A stretch of DNA of 64,000 nt from Pleurotus djamor (Eukaryota; Basidiomycota; Agaricomycetes; Agaricales; Pleurotaceae). The translations under genes were made by a program, and so were the position numbers. The stretch covers positions 48,619 through 112,618 of the forward strand of contig JAPEVF010000099.1 in the NCBI GenBank assembly GCA_029747585.1, written 5' to 3'. Shown here piece after piece: positions 22,093 through 34,288 of the stretch. The first letter of the stretch is position 1. Each line of letters starts with the position of its first letter. A model generated the notes under the pieces. The model was not told the origin of the DNA. It worked only from the letters and a program-made list of their open reading frames with translations, and made no database searches.

Positions 22093-23467
22093 ATGGAATC
22101 TCGTCCTGGAACCCCACTGGGACGTTGCGAACCCACTGTGCAACGCTTTACCATTTATGATGCTCCTAATCTAGAGCTATCCACTCCTCCTCCATCTTCG
22201 CCTGTATTCCTGCGCTTTCCCACTGGCGATCCAGTCGCGGTGCCCTCGACCCCCACTGCGGCGTCTCAACTTTCATCCTTTCGCCCGCCTCTCCCCGGCG
22301 ATTCACCTGAAAGTTATGACGCGACTTCGCCCGTTGGCACCAAGAGGGTCCGCAGCACCCAGGACATCGTGACTCCTCAGAAACGCGCCAATAGCAAAAG
22401 CTCCCTTGGCGCAGCTGCCAAATATCGCGTCAGCGATGCTTCCCAGAAAGCCACCCTGAAACAAGACGGCGACGGGCATCTTTATTGCGTTGCAACTGGC
22501 ATGCGGCACGGCAGGTTGCCTCTTGAGTTCTCGCACGTTCTTCCTTTGGGGACCTCACCAGACGTGGTATGTTCAGCCCCGTCCTTACAATCGCATCTAC
22601 TGACTTCCTTCCAATTAGTTAACCAAGTTGGAGTGGGCATGGGATATGGGATATGGACATCTTAACTTGAATAGTCGTTACAATATCCAGATTTGTGGGT
22701 TTCCCTTCCTTCCGTTTATGCTCTCGGGCTCACACTCACGTTGATCTTTCATAGTGACCGAAGCATTGCATACCCTGTTCGACCATCGAGCGTCTTACTG
22801 GTTTTGGCTGCCACTCGATACCAATGTGGTCACGAGTCTCCATTCATGCTACGTCGGCGAGAAGAAGGCAATAAATGGTCGTTTCGATCCTACGCAGGTA
22901 CGACTCTGGTAAACTGTCTGGTAGATCCACGGACATCTGATTTTGAGTGGCCAGCTTTTTACGATAGAACCCAAACATTGCTTCCACTATGCACTTGTTG
23001 TTCCAGAAAATCTTCGAAAGGAGTCGTTTGCCTTCTTCCGCTTCCAAGGCGACTCTCCCGAGACGCCCACCGAGAAGGCAAACTCCATCACGTACGAACC
23101 CATTTCACCAGTTGATCTCCACCTCTCACCGCACTATGTAATTTTTGACCTCGGGCGCAAGCTCGAACGGTACAAAGACTCGGAGGCGACGGACTGGGAG
23201 GGGATCCAGGCTCGCCTACAAGAAGAGTTTGAATTCACAGAAGATGCCTATTGGCTCAACCTCAAATTTTGCTACGAAATCTACCGGGCATGGATGGAAA
23301 CAACTCCTAGTGCCGAATTCACTCAAACGGAGATGCCAGCAACGAATTTTGTCCATTTCACCGAAGCGAACTTCCTTCATAGGTATATCGAGGCAGCAGA
23401 ATCACCNAAAAAAGAAAATCCCTGTCAAGGCTACATGAACGTGTATTTGGCTGTAATGTACCTATAA
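22093..23467 (+). CDS. HNH-type nuclease-family protein (canonical copy)
   Basis: Exons 22093-22566, 22619-22694, 22755-22897 and 22955-23467 keep frame. The N-terminal ~115 residues are disordered and Pro/Ser-rich. Then come CVATG, LPLEFSHVLP with His148, LTKLEWAWDMGYGHLNLNS with RYNIQ (Asn180), and EALHTLFDH (His189). The Asn-x8-His spacing and the upstream His match HNH/beta-beta-alpha metal sites of a fungal HNH family whose hallmark is the TKLEWAW...RYNI...H.LFD pattern. HNH proteins cut or nick DNA with one metal ion; the target here is unknown. The C-terminal part (VIFDLGRKLERY, FCYEIYRAWMETTPS) is shared with the four array genes. An N at 23409 near the 3' end makes the last residues uncertain: ignoring it gives a shorter tail ending near 23438. 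Confidence 0.75.
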
Positions 23468-23628
23468 AGTGTTGGTCTCCAAGTACAAATTAACCATCTT
23501 GCTATCCCCGATTGGCGCGTATTAAAGTGTTAGAAATTGGTCAGGAACTTGGAAGGTGGCGGACTCCCAAACATGAAAAAACAATGACCCATATACATAA
23601 AGCCAAGCACAAAGCACAACACGCCAAC

Positions 23629-25003
23629 ATGTCTTCTCCATNCCCCCCCACTTTGTACTNGAAAAACGACCGCGATCTTCGTCCATTGGCTCTTGTATCA
23701 AACGCAAGGTGCAGAAGCGAATCACACAGGTCCTTGGAGCCACGAAAGATTGTGATTCAAGCCCTGAGGATGCTTCGTATTGTGGTATCACGAAGCTGTC
23801 GCGCGACGCAACACCCCTCACATATACGCCTATTATACCCTTTGATACGGATCGTCTCATTGCGAGTAGCCAAAATCTTCAATCTTCGAGCATGGCTCAC
23901 CGTTTTGCAGTTGGACAAACTCGAGTGGTCATGGCTAATGCAGCACGGGCACCTGAAGTTGACCATGCCTGAAAATATCGAGATACGTATGTCGGATATC
24001 TCACCTATCCCAACGCTTTCTGATGCCGCGTAGTCACTTCGCCTTTAGCCATCCACTTCCATTCTTCACCCGATGACTGGTTCTTTCTGCCGACCGATAT
24101 GCATCCAATGTCTCAACTCTGCGGTTTTTACATTCGATCTGGTCCAAACCCGAGATGCGATCCTTATGAAGCAAGTCCCATCGACCCCTTGTCCTTTGTG
24201 CTATTACCAATGTACTTGTACTCAATCAGGCTTACCCAGATAGCTCCCGCCGCTACTTGGACAGCAAGATTATCATGTCAAAACGCCTCCATAAATCTTT
24301 CACTATCTGCGATGCGGTAGAATATCACGAGCCCCAAGATATCATACGCACCAAGCCAAGTGAAGACTCCCCTCTCCAAGTGCCATTGTATCCTAAACTC
24401 CATATCCCAAGCCACATCCTCGTCTACGACGTCGGCAGGAAACTCACTACGCGTTATTCCTCTAGTAACTGGGATGATGTGTACCCTCGAGCCCTCAAGG
24501 ATTACGTTCTGACAGGTCCATTTGATGAACACTTCTTGAAATCTTGCTTCAAAATCTACCTCGTATGGATGAAGGCAGAGCCTTCTGAGGAATGGCTCAG
24601 CATTCCCATCCCTCCACATCCAGGCGGCTCATTCGGTCTCGCGGAAACCGTCGATCATTTCGAGGATCTCGTCGCCCTCGACCCACTTGACTCTTCGTCA
24701 AATTATAAACCCCCATCCGGTTGCAGTTCATTTGTCTCGAGTGACGACGAAGAAGTTGTTGTCACCGATCAATGGTACGCATCCAAGACTTCCGTGGAAC
24801 AATGGATTCAAACGCTCGAACCGTTGGACTCCGAGAACACTCCCCCTGCGTCGCCTGGTGGTTCCGATGTTTCCAGTGACATCTTTGTCGGTTCAGATAA
24901 CGACGGTACGCTCACCGCTTCCACTACCCCCGAGCGATCCTTCGCCGATGTCAAGAATATCGACGCCCCCACCAATCAACAAGATCTTGTACATCCTACA
25001 TGA
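23629..25003 (+). CDS. HNH-family-derived paralogue, array copy 4
   Basis: Exons 23629-23861, 23911-23986, 24034-24170 and 24230-25003. As written, two Ns (23642, 23660) shift the frame in exon 1; without them the total is 1218 nt, an exact 405-codon protein plus stop. Blocks: SSSIGSCIKRKVQKRI, YCGITKLSRDATPLTYTP, LDKLEWSWLMQHGHLKL, PENIEI, FHSSPDDWFFLPTD, IIMSKRLHKS, HILVYDVGRKLTTRYSS, LVWMKAEPSEEWL, SSDDEEVVVTDQWYAS. The first HNH His is Pro. Both the first intron (23862-23910, donor GCGAGT) and the third (24171-24229, donor GCAAGT) have GC donors. The C-terminal tail is the longest of the four. It sits downstream of the canonical HNH gene. Confidence 0.72.
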
Positions 25004-25346
25004 TATTCTTTCAATTTGCTTGTATTTTTACTCTGTTTCTACCCAAGTACATGGTGACCGTGATGCACATGTTCTGTACGTTCCTATACCTCGCCCGGTA
25101 CAATCTCTAGACACCACTCCGAGTCGTACGAGTACCCAGTGTCTCCACCCTGTTGCTACCCGTCACATACCTCCAGTTTGAAGTTCGACTCCATCCTCCC
25201 AGCCTCAATCCTCCTCTCGACATAGAGATTGACGTTGACTCTGAGTGATTAGTCCATGGCCTAAAGTCTGCGGTTTTATCATATCACTCAGAGACCAAAA
25301 GTTGCCTAGAAATGGCACTTATCCTTATCTTTGCTGATTCTGCCAA
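25004..25346. other. intergenic between array copy 4 and OB-fold gene
   Basis: About 340 bp with no recognised gene; probably 3' UTR of copy 4 and the promoter, or a missed first exon, of the next gene. Confidence 0.5.
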
Positions 25347-26379
25347 ATGTACAGAGTCTTTGTCGGCGCCCCCAGTCGCGCTGACGCCGTGAAAGACCCA
25401 AGCTCGTTTCAATGGCAGAATGTCTACTCAACGTCAGCCTCTGGGTCGGCTCCAAACGCGTCCATCTTGCACCCGTTTCCTCCAGCCACGCTTGAGGCCG
25501 CAAGTAGACGGATCTCCGAATTCTACAGGAACATCATCTTCGACGACGCCGATGAAGGTGATGATGAACCACCACAAGATGGTACGAAACTCATTACTTC
25601 GAGTCATCCGTCCTGACTGAACCGCTGTAGATAACACAACTATGATCACCTGGGATGACAGCTTTACATCTGAGGCAGGCCAACCCAGCGCGACCATAGA
25701 ACACACCAAGCTAGGCTTGAGTATCATCTCCCGTGAAAACTCATCGATCCAAGTGACGCAAGAAGAAACACAAGATACCTCTGCGTTCTATTCGGACACC
25801 TCATCTATTGGCCGTTTCCCGACATTTACGTTCAACCTGCATACTCTTTCACCCCTTTCCAATCTGCCCAAATTCAATAACTATGCGAAGGTTAATGTCC
25901 TCGCTGCTGTCCTTGAGCTCGATGGGCCGGATGTTATACACGTCAAGAAAGGGCCTGATGCTGGGAAAGAAGTCTCCATTTTGAAATTGGTTCTGGGTGA
26001 CGAAGGGAACGTTTGCAAGTTAACGGTTTGGCGTGAGGTAGCCGAAGATTGGGCTCCCTTGTTGAAGCGGGGAGACATCGTATACTTTGAGAGTGAGTCA
26101 CCCTCTTCTGAGCATCATGCGCGAGGAAGCTCAACATGTCCATTCGTAGGCCTTGGTGTAACCAAAGATACAACAGTTGCTCCCGCCGCACCGTCTACCA
26201 ATCTCACGGCCTCGCCCAACAATAAATCGCGTCTTCAAGTCTGCTTTCGTTCTATGCCAGCCACTAACGATGATCTGCGCCTCCGTCCAGACCTTCGGCT
26301 AGGATACAGCGATCCTGCAGTACGTAAAGTCGCCGAAGTTACGACTTGGTTCGAGGGAATGGCAGGCTTGCGCACATAA
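25347..26379 (+). CDS. OB-fold protein, possibly Shieldin-2 (SHLD2)-like
   Basis: Exons 25347-25581, 25631-26092 and 26150-26379 give about 308 residues; the start is tentative. The N-terminus contains FVGAPSRADAVKDPSSFQWQ and is followed by an acidic linker. From about residue 150 a beta-rich block reads FPTFTFNLHTLSPLSNLP, then NVLAAVLELDGPDVIHVKKG, GKEVSILKLVLGD, CKLTVWREVAEDW and KRGDIVYFES. This is the strand pattern of an OB-fold, and it resembles the first OB domain of Shieldin complex subunit 2, a single-strand DNA end-protection factor in animals. The resemblance is from memory of motif style and needs a profile search. RPA/Ssb-like proteins are the main alternative. It follows the HNH-derived array on the same strand. 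Confidence 0.6.
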
Positions 26380-29300
26380 TTGAAGACGATCCACTACGCG
26401 CTGCGCGGAATTGGACTTACAGTGACCCATTCCTTATCAACGGGTACCTCCAGAACTAGGGATACGGTCGATGAAAGGTCGCATCACTAAGACTTGGCAA
26501 ACGATTATGCGAAGCTGCGGTCTACATAGCTCAGATATACTTCCACAAACTATCGCGCAATGACCTCAGAGATGATGCATCGTACTGTATATGATATGGA
26601 AATAGTTGCCTAAATTGCCCTAGAAGTTGGGCATGAGATCGAGGGTAGGTCCGTCGAAGTCTTACTCTGGTAACCCAACGACCTCGCAGAATATGAGAAG
26701 GGACCGCAGTGGAACCCGAAGGATAGTAAGAACCTGCATACAATATTAATGATGACGAAGGTGATGTGTACCCGTTACATCGACATTCATAAGGCCAAAC
26801 TAAGCTTCCAGTGCTGGTGGCGAGTTCCTTGTTGACTAGGTCGGCGAGTCAGAGACGATGCCCGGATATGAAGTTGACCACCGATGGCGGCGGCGAATGT
26901 ACACTCACCTGATCTTCTAGCCCCCAAGAACAGTGCACAACCTTGACGCATGATCAGTCACACTCCTTCGTCCGTCTGGCACATGATCGAACAAAGTATA
27001 CGGCTTGAGCCCCGTAGTGTAGACAGGAAGTAGACGAAGTGATTCCGGCTTCGAAGGAGCGTTGCTAAGCGCGAAGAGAACACCAGTGGCCGGAGATGGA
27101 TGTTTGGTTTGCCCACTGGGAGCCGTGGCAATCTTCGCCGACTACTGAAGTTTGAAACCTGAAGGAAGTCGAGGTCCACGCGATCACCAGAGCCTTGGTT
27201 TTCTAAGAATAGGAAGATGCTCGAATTCAATCATGGAAGACGAAACTTGAGACAGCTTGAGGTATATGTCGCCATAAGCCAGCATAAACACCGAAGACCC
27301 TGCCTACTCTGTCTGGGTATGAAGACCATTTTGATCGTAACAGAGGGTCCAGTAGCATGCGTCACCTTTTCACGAGCATGATGGTAGTGAGCATCTCGGG
27401 GAGGTCCAATGATCAACAGGAAAGAAGAACATACAAATACAGAGGACATGGGGTAAAGCCTTGATTTCCCAATCCAATCCGCGATAAAATCACATCTTCC
27501 ATCTCCTCCTTATCTACTTCTTCACCGATGTAGATTGATTTACTCGGTCGAAGAGGGATTGCTGGCCGATCGGAGCATATGAGTGTGCTGCCGTTCGGCA
27601 TAAAACGGAGGTAATGGGGTCGAGTTATCGCGGGTCATACATATAGGATACGAATACAGCTCTGTAATAGCGGCGGAGAAGCGAGCCGAGACAACAAGAG
27701 AGCTTCGTGGCAGACCGAAAGAGGAGGGAGGTGCATGGTCACTTCTCAGATTTTGAAGGAAGAAAAGTCTGACGTCGTGACGTCTTGAGGGGTAGGTCCT
27801 TTTGGAACAGATAATAGCGGGTCCAGAAGAAGTTGTTTGATTCGAGGGAACACTGCGGGGTTGATCTTATCAAAGCGATGGTCGAGACAAGACGAAAAAG
27901 TCATCCATGAGCGATGCACACAGTCCAAAAATTAGAGTGTACACTGTGAGATACTCGTCCTAGCGTCATCGGGTTCTTGTTCTCCGGATAACACAAAGTA
28001 GCGTCGAACATATCAGTCGCGACATGTGGAAGTCTGTGAGAGGCGCTGGCTGCATTTCTAAGGAAACGTGAGTGAGATGGATCCGCACCACATGGTCCGC
28101 GAGACTTGGTCGCCTGATGCGGAGGTTCGAAGATGGTTTCTGGGCTAAAACGAATGCGAGCGAGTGATAAAGTGCCATAACAGTCGCACAGAGATAACCA
28201 GGAAGCCCGGAAGCAGGTGGATAGCCGTGCTGTTGAGCCAGTGTTTGAATGGGTGTATCAAATTTACCCATAACAAAGATAAAGTCAGAGGCCTTGCTTC
28301 TCTTCGTTCTAAACGTGAAAAGGACGCCACAAAAGCCGGGGCATTTCTAGCATCCCATATGACCACGAGCTTCACATGTTTCCAGCAAAGTTCTGAGCCC
28401 GCGGAAAAGAAAAGACCACGACCTTGCCCAAGTGATACGATGTTATATAGCTCGGGTTGATGATGATTTGAAATATAGAGCACCTTGGCGAATTTCTAGC
28501 TTTTTGTATCGCGTGCAATGCGGTGTGCCCGGCGGCGGCGCAAGCATGCGATGGAGTATTCTGGTTGAGCACAAGGTGTCGCGCCACAGCAAAGGGTCCC
28601 AGACTGGAAAAGTCGCACAGAAAAACAAAGCTGAAGCCTTTGCTTGGAGATTGTAGGAAAGTTTCCATCGTGGAAGTCTAGAGACTGAGTAGACGGTCAT
28701 GCATTGAAATGACGAGAACCGTGCATGCAAGCCCCTGGATCACATGACGATGTATTTTATAGGCACCGACGACCACGACATCCTCACGTCGACGATGATG
28801 CTACTGTCNAAAAAAGACCCACCCCCAAACCCGTCAAGTCAACGGCCGTTGTACACCAAAGCACATACATCAACGGTTGATATTGAGTCCCTAGGCTTCA
28901 ACTGTCGTCAAAATGATGCTCGTAGTCGCTACTCGCCTCCGACCTGGGAAGGATGCCCCAGATATGGGCGGCCCCTGCGGCTTGTCTTGAATCAATACCG
29001 CCACCAGCTGCCAGCCGCCACCATCCTCCTGCAGGGAGAAAATCCCTGTGTTGCTGGCAAGCCTCGAGGCAAAGTTTGGCCTTGGGAACCCGTAACCCGG
29101 TCCAGCAACCCGTGAGTTTCATCTACCGTTGCTTCTACGCTAATACGAACATGGGCTGGCCAGAGGGACCTCTTGGACGGAGTGCTTGAATGAACCCTGG
29201 ACAAGAGGCTTGATCGCGAACGGGTCTAGATATCGTTGAGGGGTGTGTATCCTGATCTGTTTTTGCATTGCCACCGATTTGTTTTTTTCCTTCCTAGTTA

Positions 29301-32300
29301 GCCCTTCCGAAAGCGTTGCCTGTTGGATTTGGCGATCGAACGGGACCCTGCTTGATCTAATTCCCTCCAAAGGCTAAACGAGGAGACATTCCGACCTGAG
29401 ACGCGTAAGATTCCCCAATTTCTCTCCCCTCCAGCTACATACATTCGCTACGAGACGCGTTATCTTCTACGCTTTGAAATGGACGTTGCTACGACGCGGA
29501 TCAATTACATCAATCGGGATTCCCTAGCTGCGATGTGATGGATGTGCACAAGCGAAAGCGAGGGTCTCATCGTGCGACTGAAGCCCGAGGTTCGTGACCG
29601 AGCCTTAGCTCGAGGGGGCTGTCGCTTAACTGATCTGCTAGGTTACCGCTCGGTGGCGGCCTCGAGGGGTTACGACACGCACGGATATGGTTGCGGAGAA
29701 GAGTGGGTTATTTATGTCCACACACGAATGTCGTAAACTGAACTCCAAGTAAAACTTGCTGTAGGCACGTACCTGCGTACCCACAATCGACAACGGTGGT
29801 GGGTTTCGCACTCGACTCGATGCGGTAGCACATACTCCGCGCTTCGCTACCCTTGGTGCATTAGAAATCATCTGAGAAGTATGTGTTTGCAATCCTTTTT
29901 GTTGATCGCTGCTTGATACGCGTCAAATGACTTAGAGACGCCCCAACGATCGTCCTTTTCTCCCAAGACGTCTGGGCGAAGCGACTGGCACTTGATGGGA
30001 GTTACACATCCCCTTCCATGAAACTTGGTGACAGGGTAAACATCATTCAGTAGTGCCCCAACGCCAGTTTCGACAAGAACTTGTGGTCCAGCCTTACAGT
30101 GATTGCTCTGGTCTTGAATGTCGACGAATTATTGACATCAAACGTATCTCGCAGGGCCACAGTATCCAATACTTGTTCCACTCGACTCCGAGAATACTCC
30201 CCAAACTATCCCACCTCCTGGCTGTCCTTCCAAGCATCATAGTCCTCGGTCTCGCCTATTCTAGGATGTGGTCCCAACTCCTCTCACCCACGCATCCTCA
30301 GTTCCCACACCTGACCACGCTCCGACAGGTTCTCAACCCCTCTTACTCCTATGGGGATGTCATCTTCTTCGATCTGGGCTTGTACACTGAGTCATCCAAG
30401 CTGACGAGCTCATCCTACTCTCTTTGGGTATCAATCATCCACCGGAGATAGACTGGACGTTCTACAAAGAAAGACCAAGCTACACCACGTCTCTCCAAAT
30501 TCCCCCCTATCGTTTAACGTTCAATCAGAACAGTTCCTATTACGCCGAGTCATTCTTCTCATGAAAGGCTTACCTTCATCCCACGTCCGGTCGGCGGCGG
30601 AACTCAGAGTCTTTAACGCCCAGGAGCCAATGTCGCGCTTCATTTCGTCTCTTGTCTCTATCGGATCCTCGAGAGTCTTCCATATTCCGTTCCGTTCTGG
30701 TGGCTGATCCTGATAACCCACATCAACCTCCGTAGTAGTCCCGCTACCCGAAACTCATCAACAACCTCTAAGCGCCGTTAAAGTTAACTTTCGTCATAAC
30801 TAGCCATGAACATGTTTCGCCGTCTCGAGCTCCTGTATTAGTCACTGCGGAAATAGTGAAAGCGGAACTGGATGTGTCTCGTCGGCGTCAGCTGGGTAAA
30901 CCTAGAGGCACTTTCAGGAGTATGTAGTGGTTCTCCAACGGCCTCGGTCAACGGGAGCTTCGTCCCAATTCGGAACAAGGAGTAAGAGTAATCAACGACT
31001 CAACAAAAGTAAGAAATCACGTTCTCTTGGCAGGACTGGGAAGAGATTCGTCTCCCCCATCAGTATCAGAGTATGTAAGTAACTATCCGAACCTTTACTT
31101 CGGTCTGGGTGAGCTGGGAGGATGCTTCTTGATGGTGTATTTGGGTGTTACACGGCCTTTTTGCTGCGTTTGACTGATGGTGATTGTATGTAAATAGAAG
31201 GGTCCCCATAACCATCTTTGGGTTCTTCAAGGGTCCGGGTAAAGGCGATTACCGGTCGGCGCATCAAACTACGTCCAAGATCGTTTCTACACAACTAGTG
31301 ATACGTCAGTCGAAGAGAGGTGCGATCGCTGTTCGTTGGATGACGATCTCACAAAGTCAGAGTGAGTTGCCATATAGGCTGTATTCACACCGAGTGGTAT
31401 AGGAGGATTGCTACGGTAGCACTCTGTAAGCGCGCACGAGCCTTGAAGCGGAAGTCAGACGCTTTATCCACCGTTGAGCACCCACGAACCTGCACATGAT
31501 AAACTTCCTCGAAATCACTCCGCAACGCTTTGAGATAAGGAATGCGGAGGATTTAGGTATTATAACTCTCACTTGAAACTCAAAACAAACAACTCAACAA
31601 CGAACCAGTCGACGACGACGACCAGGGAATGGTGACCACGACAAACAAACGGTGACGACAATAACATTGAACGTGAATCCAGCCTGTAGTCGTAGTAGGT
31701 ACTCCTACTCGGTGTTCTTTTTGTTAGGTATGTATAGAAACCGATCTCAACTAGCATTCCTCGAAGCTCTTGTTCTCCGTCAACTATATTTACTATCCCG
31801 TGATTGTGATCTGATATATCGTGTATCAGCATGACCAGCGCCACAAAGCTACGGTCGCCCGTTACGCACTCGAAGCAGCCGAGGGTAGTCGTGACCTTGA
31901 ATGTTTAACGCTATGTTTTCCAACCTAGTCGCTATCCTACTATTCTACATGTCGTGGCTTTTGAATAAACCCCTACGATCGACACAAAGGGACTTCGAAT
32001 TCGAACTAAGGGTACACTTCTGCTTTACGGTAGTGGCCGACGCGGTCTTGGGACTTGCTGTTCAACGTTTACGCCGAAGGGAAGGTAGGGACCAGTCACG
32101 TCCAATTGATGTGTACTCCGACGGTTTTTTTTGTTCGGTGGCCTCGTGGTTTGGCGGGCTTCGATGATGATGATGGGGTCTATGTATAGAGAGAGCGCAT
32201 CGTCTAAGTTTCAAACCGTTATTCTTAGAAGATATATTTATGTAGAGACGATTGCCGATCAACATAGCGGGTATCACCCATCACCTTTCATCCACCCATC

Positions 32301-34198
32301 TGTTCATCGTCCCATCTACCCATCGACGCACCGAGGACCGAAGGATCTACTCACCCACCCCACAATAACGCGAAAGCTATAGAAAATGAGCCTATGGCAC
32401 CATATGTAGATAACGACACAAAAAGAGGTTCCTTAAACCCGAAGGCCAGTTTGAACAAGCACATGGGACGTCACTCCTTTTTGAGTTTCGAGTCTCTTGA
32501 CTCGAGATGCGACCAACGTGGCTTTTGATTGAATCTATCTAACCAAAGGTAAGGGTCGTATGAATGGAGGGGACTTTTATGGGAATGGCTTAAGGGTCGA
32601 GAGGTGGGTGGTTTTTGGTCATTGGGTTAATCACCCAATGAAAACCTGGGGTATTGTAAGTATCAGGTGCTTTACGGTGTCTTGAGGAGTGGAGAGGCTG
32701 ACTGAGGCGTTCCGGGCGAGCTGGGAGGAGAGATAAGGCTCTCTTGGGTGGCGAGGCTCGGAGTAGTTGGGTTGAGTCATCGAGAGGAAGCCCGGGATCG
32801 TTGGCAGTGTGCTGGTTGACTCGAATCCTTCTAGAGCGGAGAACTCGAAAGGAAGAGACCCGCAGACGTCTCAGATTGAACTGCGTTATCGACGCGGTGG
32901 CACAGGTCCAGACGTTTCAGCACGCGCATCCTGGGAAGTAGAGTAGGCCGTCGACTCGGCGCTACAGACAGAGGCCACACTTTGAGAAGTGTTGTGTTTC
33001 TGAACGTTGCGTATAGACCGTGACTTGTCTCTTGGGACGGAAGGTGGAGGAGGATGCGGGATCGGTGTAAGTATGCCCGATCGGGATGGGAATGGTCTAA
33101 AGGGAATATTTGAAGCTGTTTTACCGCTATTTCGATGGATCTGGAGGTAGGGGAGAGAGAGCGCGTGGTGAGGTACGCACACCTAGGTCTGGAGGCGGGG
33201 TAACTTCACACCATAATTATTGTGAAAGCGAAAACTTTGCTAGTTCGATCATGAGCCCGGTGTATGTTGATATGGGTCTTAGGTATGCGAAGAGGACTTG
33301 GGTGAGGGTGAAGATGGGACTGTGGGAGGATTGTTGGACGGTTGATAATACTTTTTCTTGTGCAACTTGGCGGTTTCGTGGCCATCAGCGACGTTGATGG
33401 ACGTATCCTGGGGCGTCGGGCGTCGAGGGATCGGTGCAGCTGGAACGTTACTCCTTCAGACTTGATACTTCCAGGGCTGAATCGAGTACTATGTGACCCT
33501 GCAATGCAGTTGAATCTTGTGCGCGACATGATACTGCCCAATGAACATACATTTCTACTGTTGCACCTCGCATAAAACTCGAATGACAAGGTCAGGAAAT
33601 GAGACAGGGGCGACTTTTAGGAGGCTCCCGACTCCAACGCATTGTTCGTTGCATCCGCGTCCTCCCTTTCGCGTAGACAGGGTTAGTATACCGGTGGCGG
33701 TGGATATTGAAAAAAGCAAGAGCCGCGCTTAATGGATGCGATGTTGAGGTACCGCGGAGAATGACTGGTTGTGTTGCGATTTGACTATGCTGTCAGCATC
33801 GCCAACGATTCTGTCAAGGAGGGCATCGAAGAAAGAGACGTGGACAGGCCGAACGACTCGGGATGAGTAGGAGCGAGGTTCGGGACTCCTTTGGAATCGG
33901 AAATGGCTGGAGTCGCGGTGTCTGTAGGTGGTGAGAGTTGGTGGCGGAGGCAGGCAACTGCAAGAAATCAAAGCGTCGCTGGAATGCTTCCGGGCCGGGA
34001 GGGGAATCACGCGAGATCGACAGGGTAGCTAGGATATTGAGCACGTGGATAAAAAAGGATTTGTTGTGTCTTGTTGTGTGATTTATTGGATAACCCAGTA
34101 TGGAAAGGGAGATAAGGTTCACGGTGGAGATGACCGAGTTTGTGTTTGTTGTGTTGTGAGATTTGGATGTTCATTTATGGCAAGACTCCACCGCCTTT
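26380..34198. other. gene-poor region
   Basis: Nearly 8 kb in which six-frame reading gives only short ORFs without domains, convincing exon chains or repeats. The only weak coding signal is at 30053-30544, listed separately. A short minus ORF near 27413-27601 with an acidic stretch (EEVDKEEMEDVILS) might be an exon but has no partner I could join. Decayed transposon sequence is possible but not shown. Confidence 0.55.
30053..30544 (+). pseudogene. possible gene remnant, F-box/LRR-like style
   Basis: An ORF of 132 codons (HLLAVLPSIIVLGLAYSR, FPHLTTLRQVLNPSY) is followed in another frame by DELILLSLGINHPPEIDW and PSYTTSLQIPPYRL up to a stop near 30561. The spaced Leu/Pro pattern resembles the leucine-rich part of mushroom F-box-like proteins. 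No F-box and no clean splice joining the frames was found, so this is either a multi-exon small gene or a broken copy. Confidence 0.25.
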
Positions 34199-34288
34199 TT
34201 ACTTCCTCTACAAAGTCCCTTTCTCTTTCCCATCCCCCAAGTCTCCCCCTTCTCCTCCTCCCCCTCCTTTCCGCCTCTCCCCCAGCCT
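34199..34288 (+). promoter_or_regulatory. long pyrimidine (CT) tract upstream of bHLH gene
   Basis: About 90 nt almost entirely of C and T, some 330 bp upstream of the ATG at 34617. CT-rich tracts before the transcription start are common in strongly expressed filamentous-fungal genes. The leader between tract and ATG has no long ORF. Confidence 0.45.

Noticed and set aside
23145..23438. 97-codon ORF overlapping the last exon of the HNH gene
   Set aside because: Shadow frame; only its last few codons matter, as the possible true ending of the HNH gene if the N at 23409 is an inserted base.
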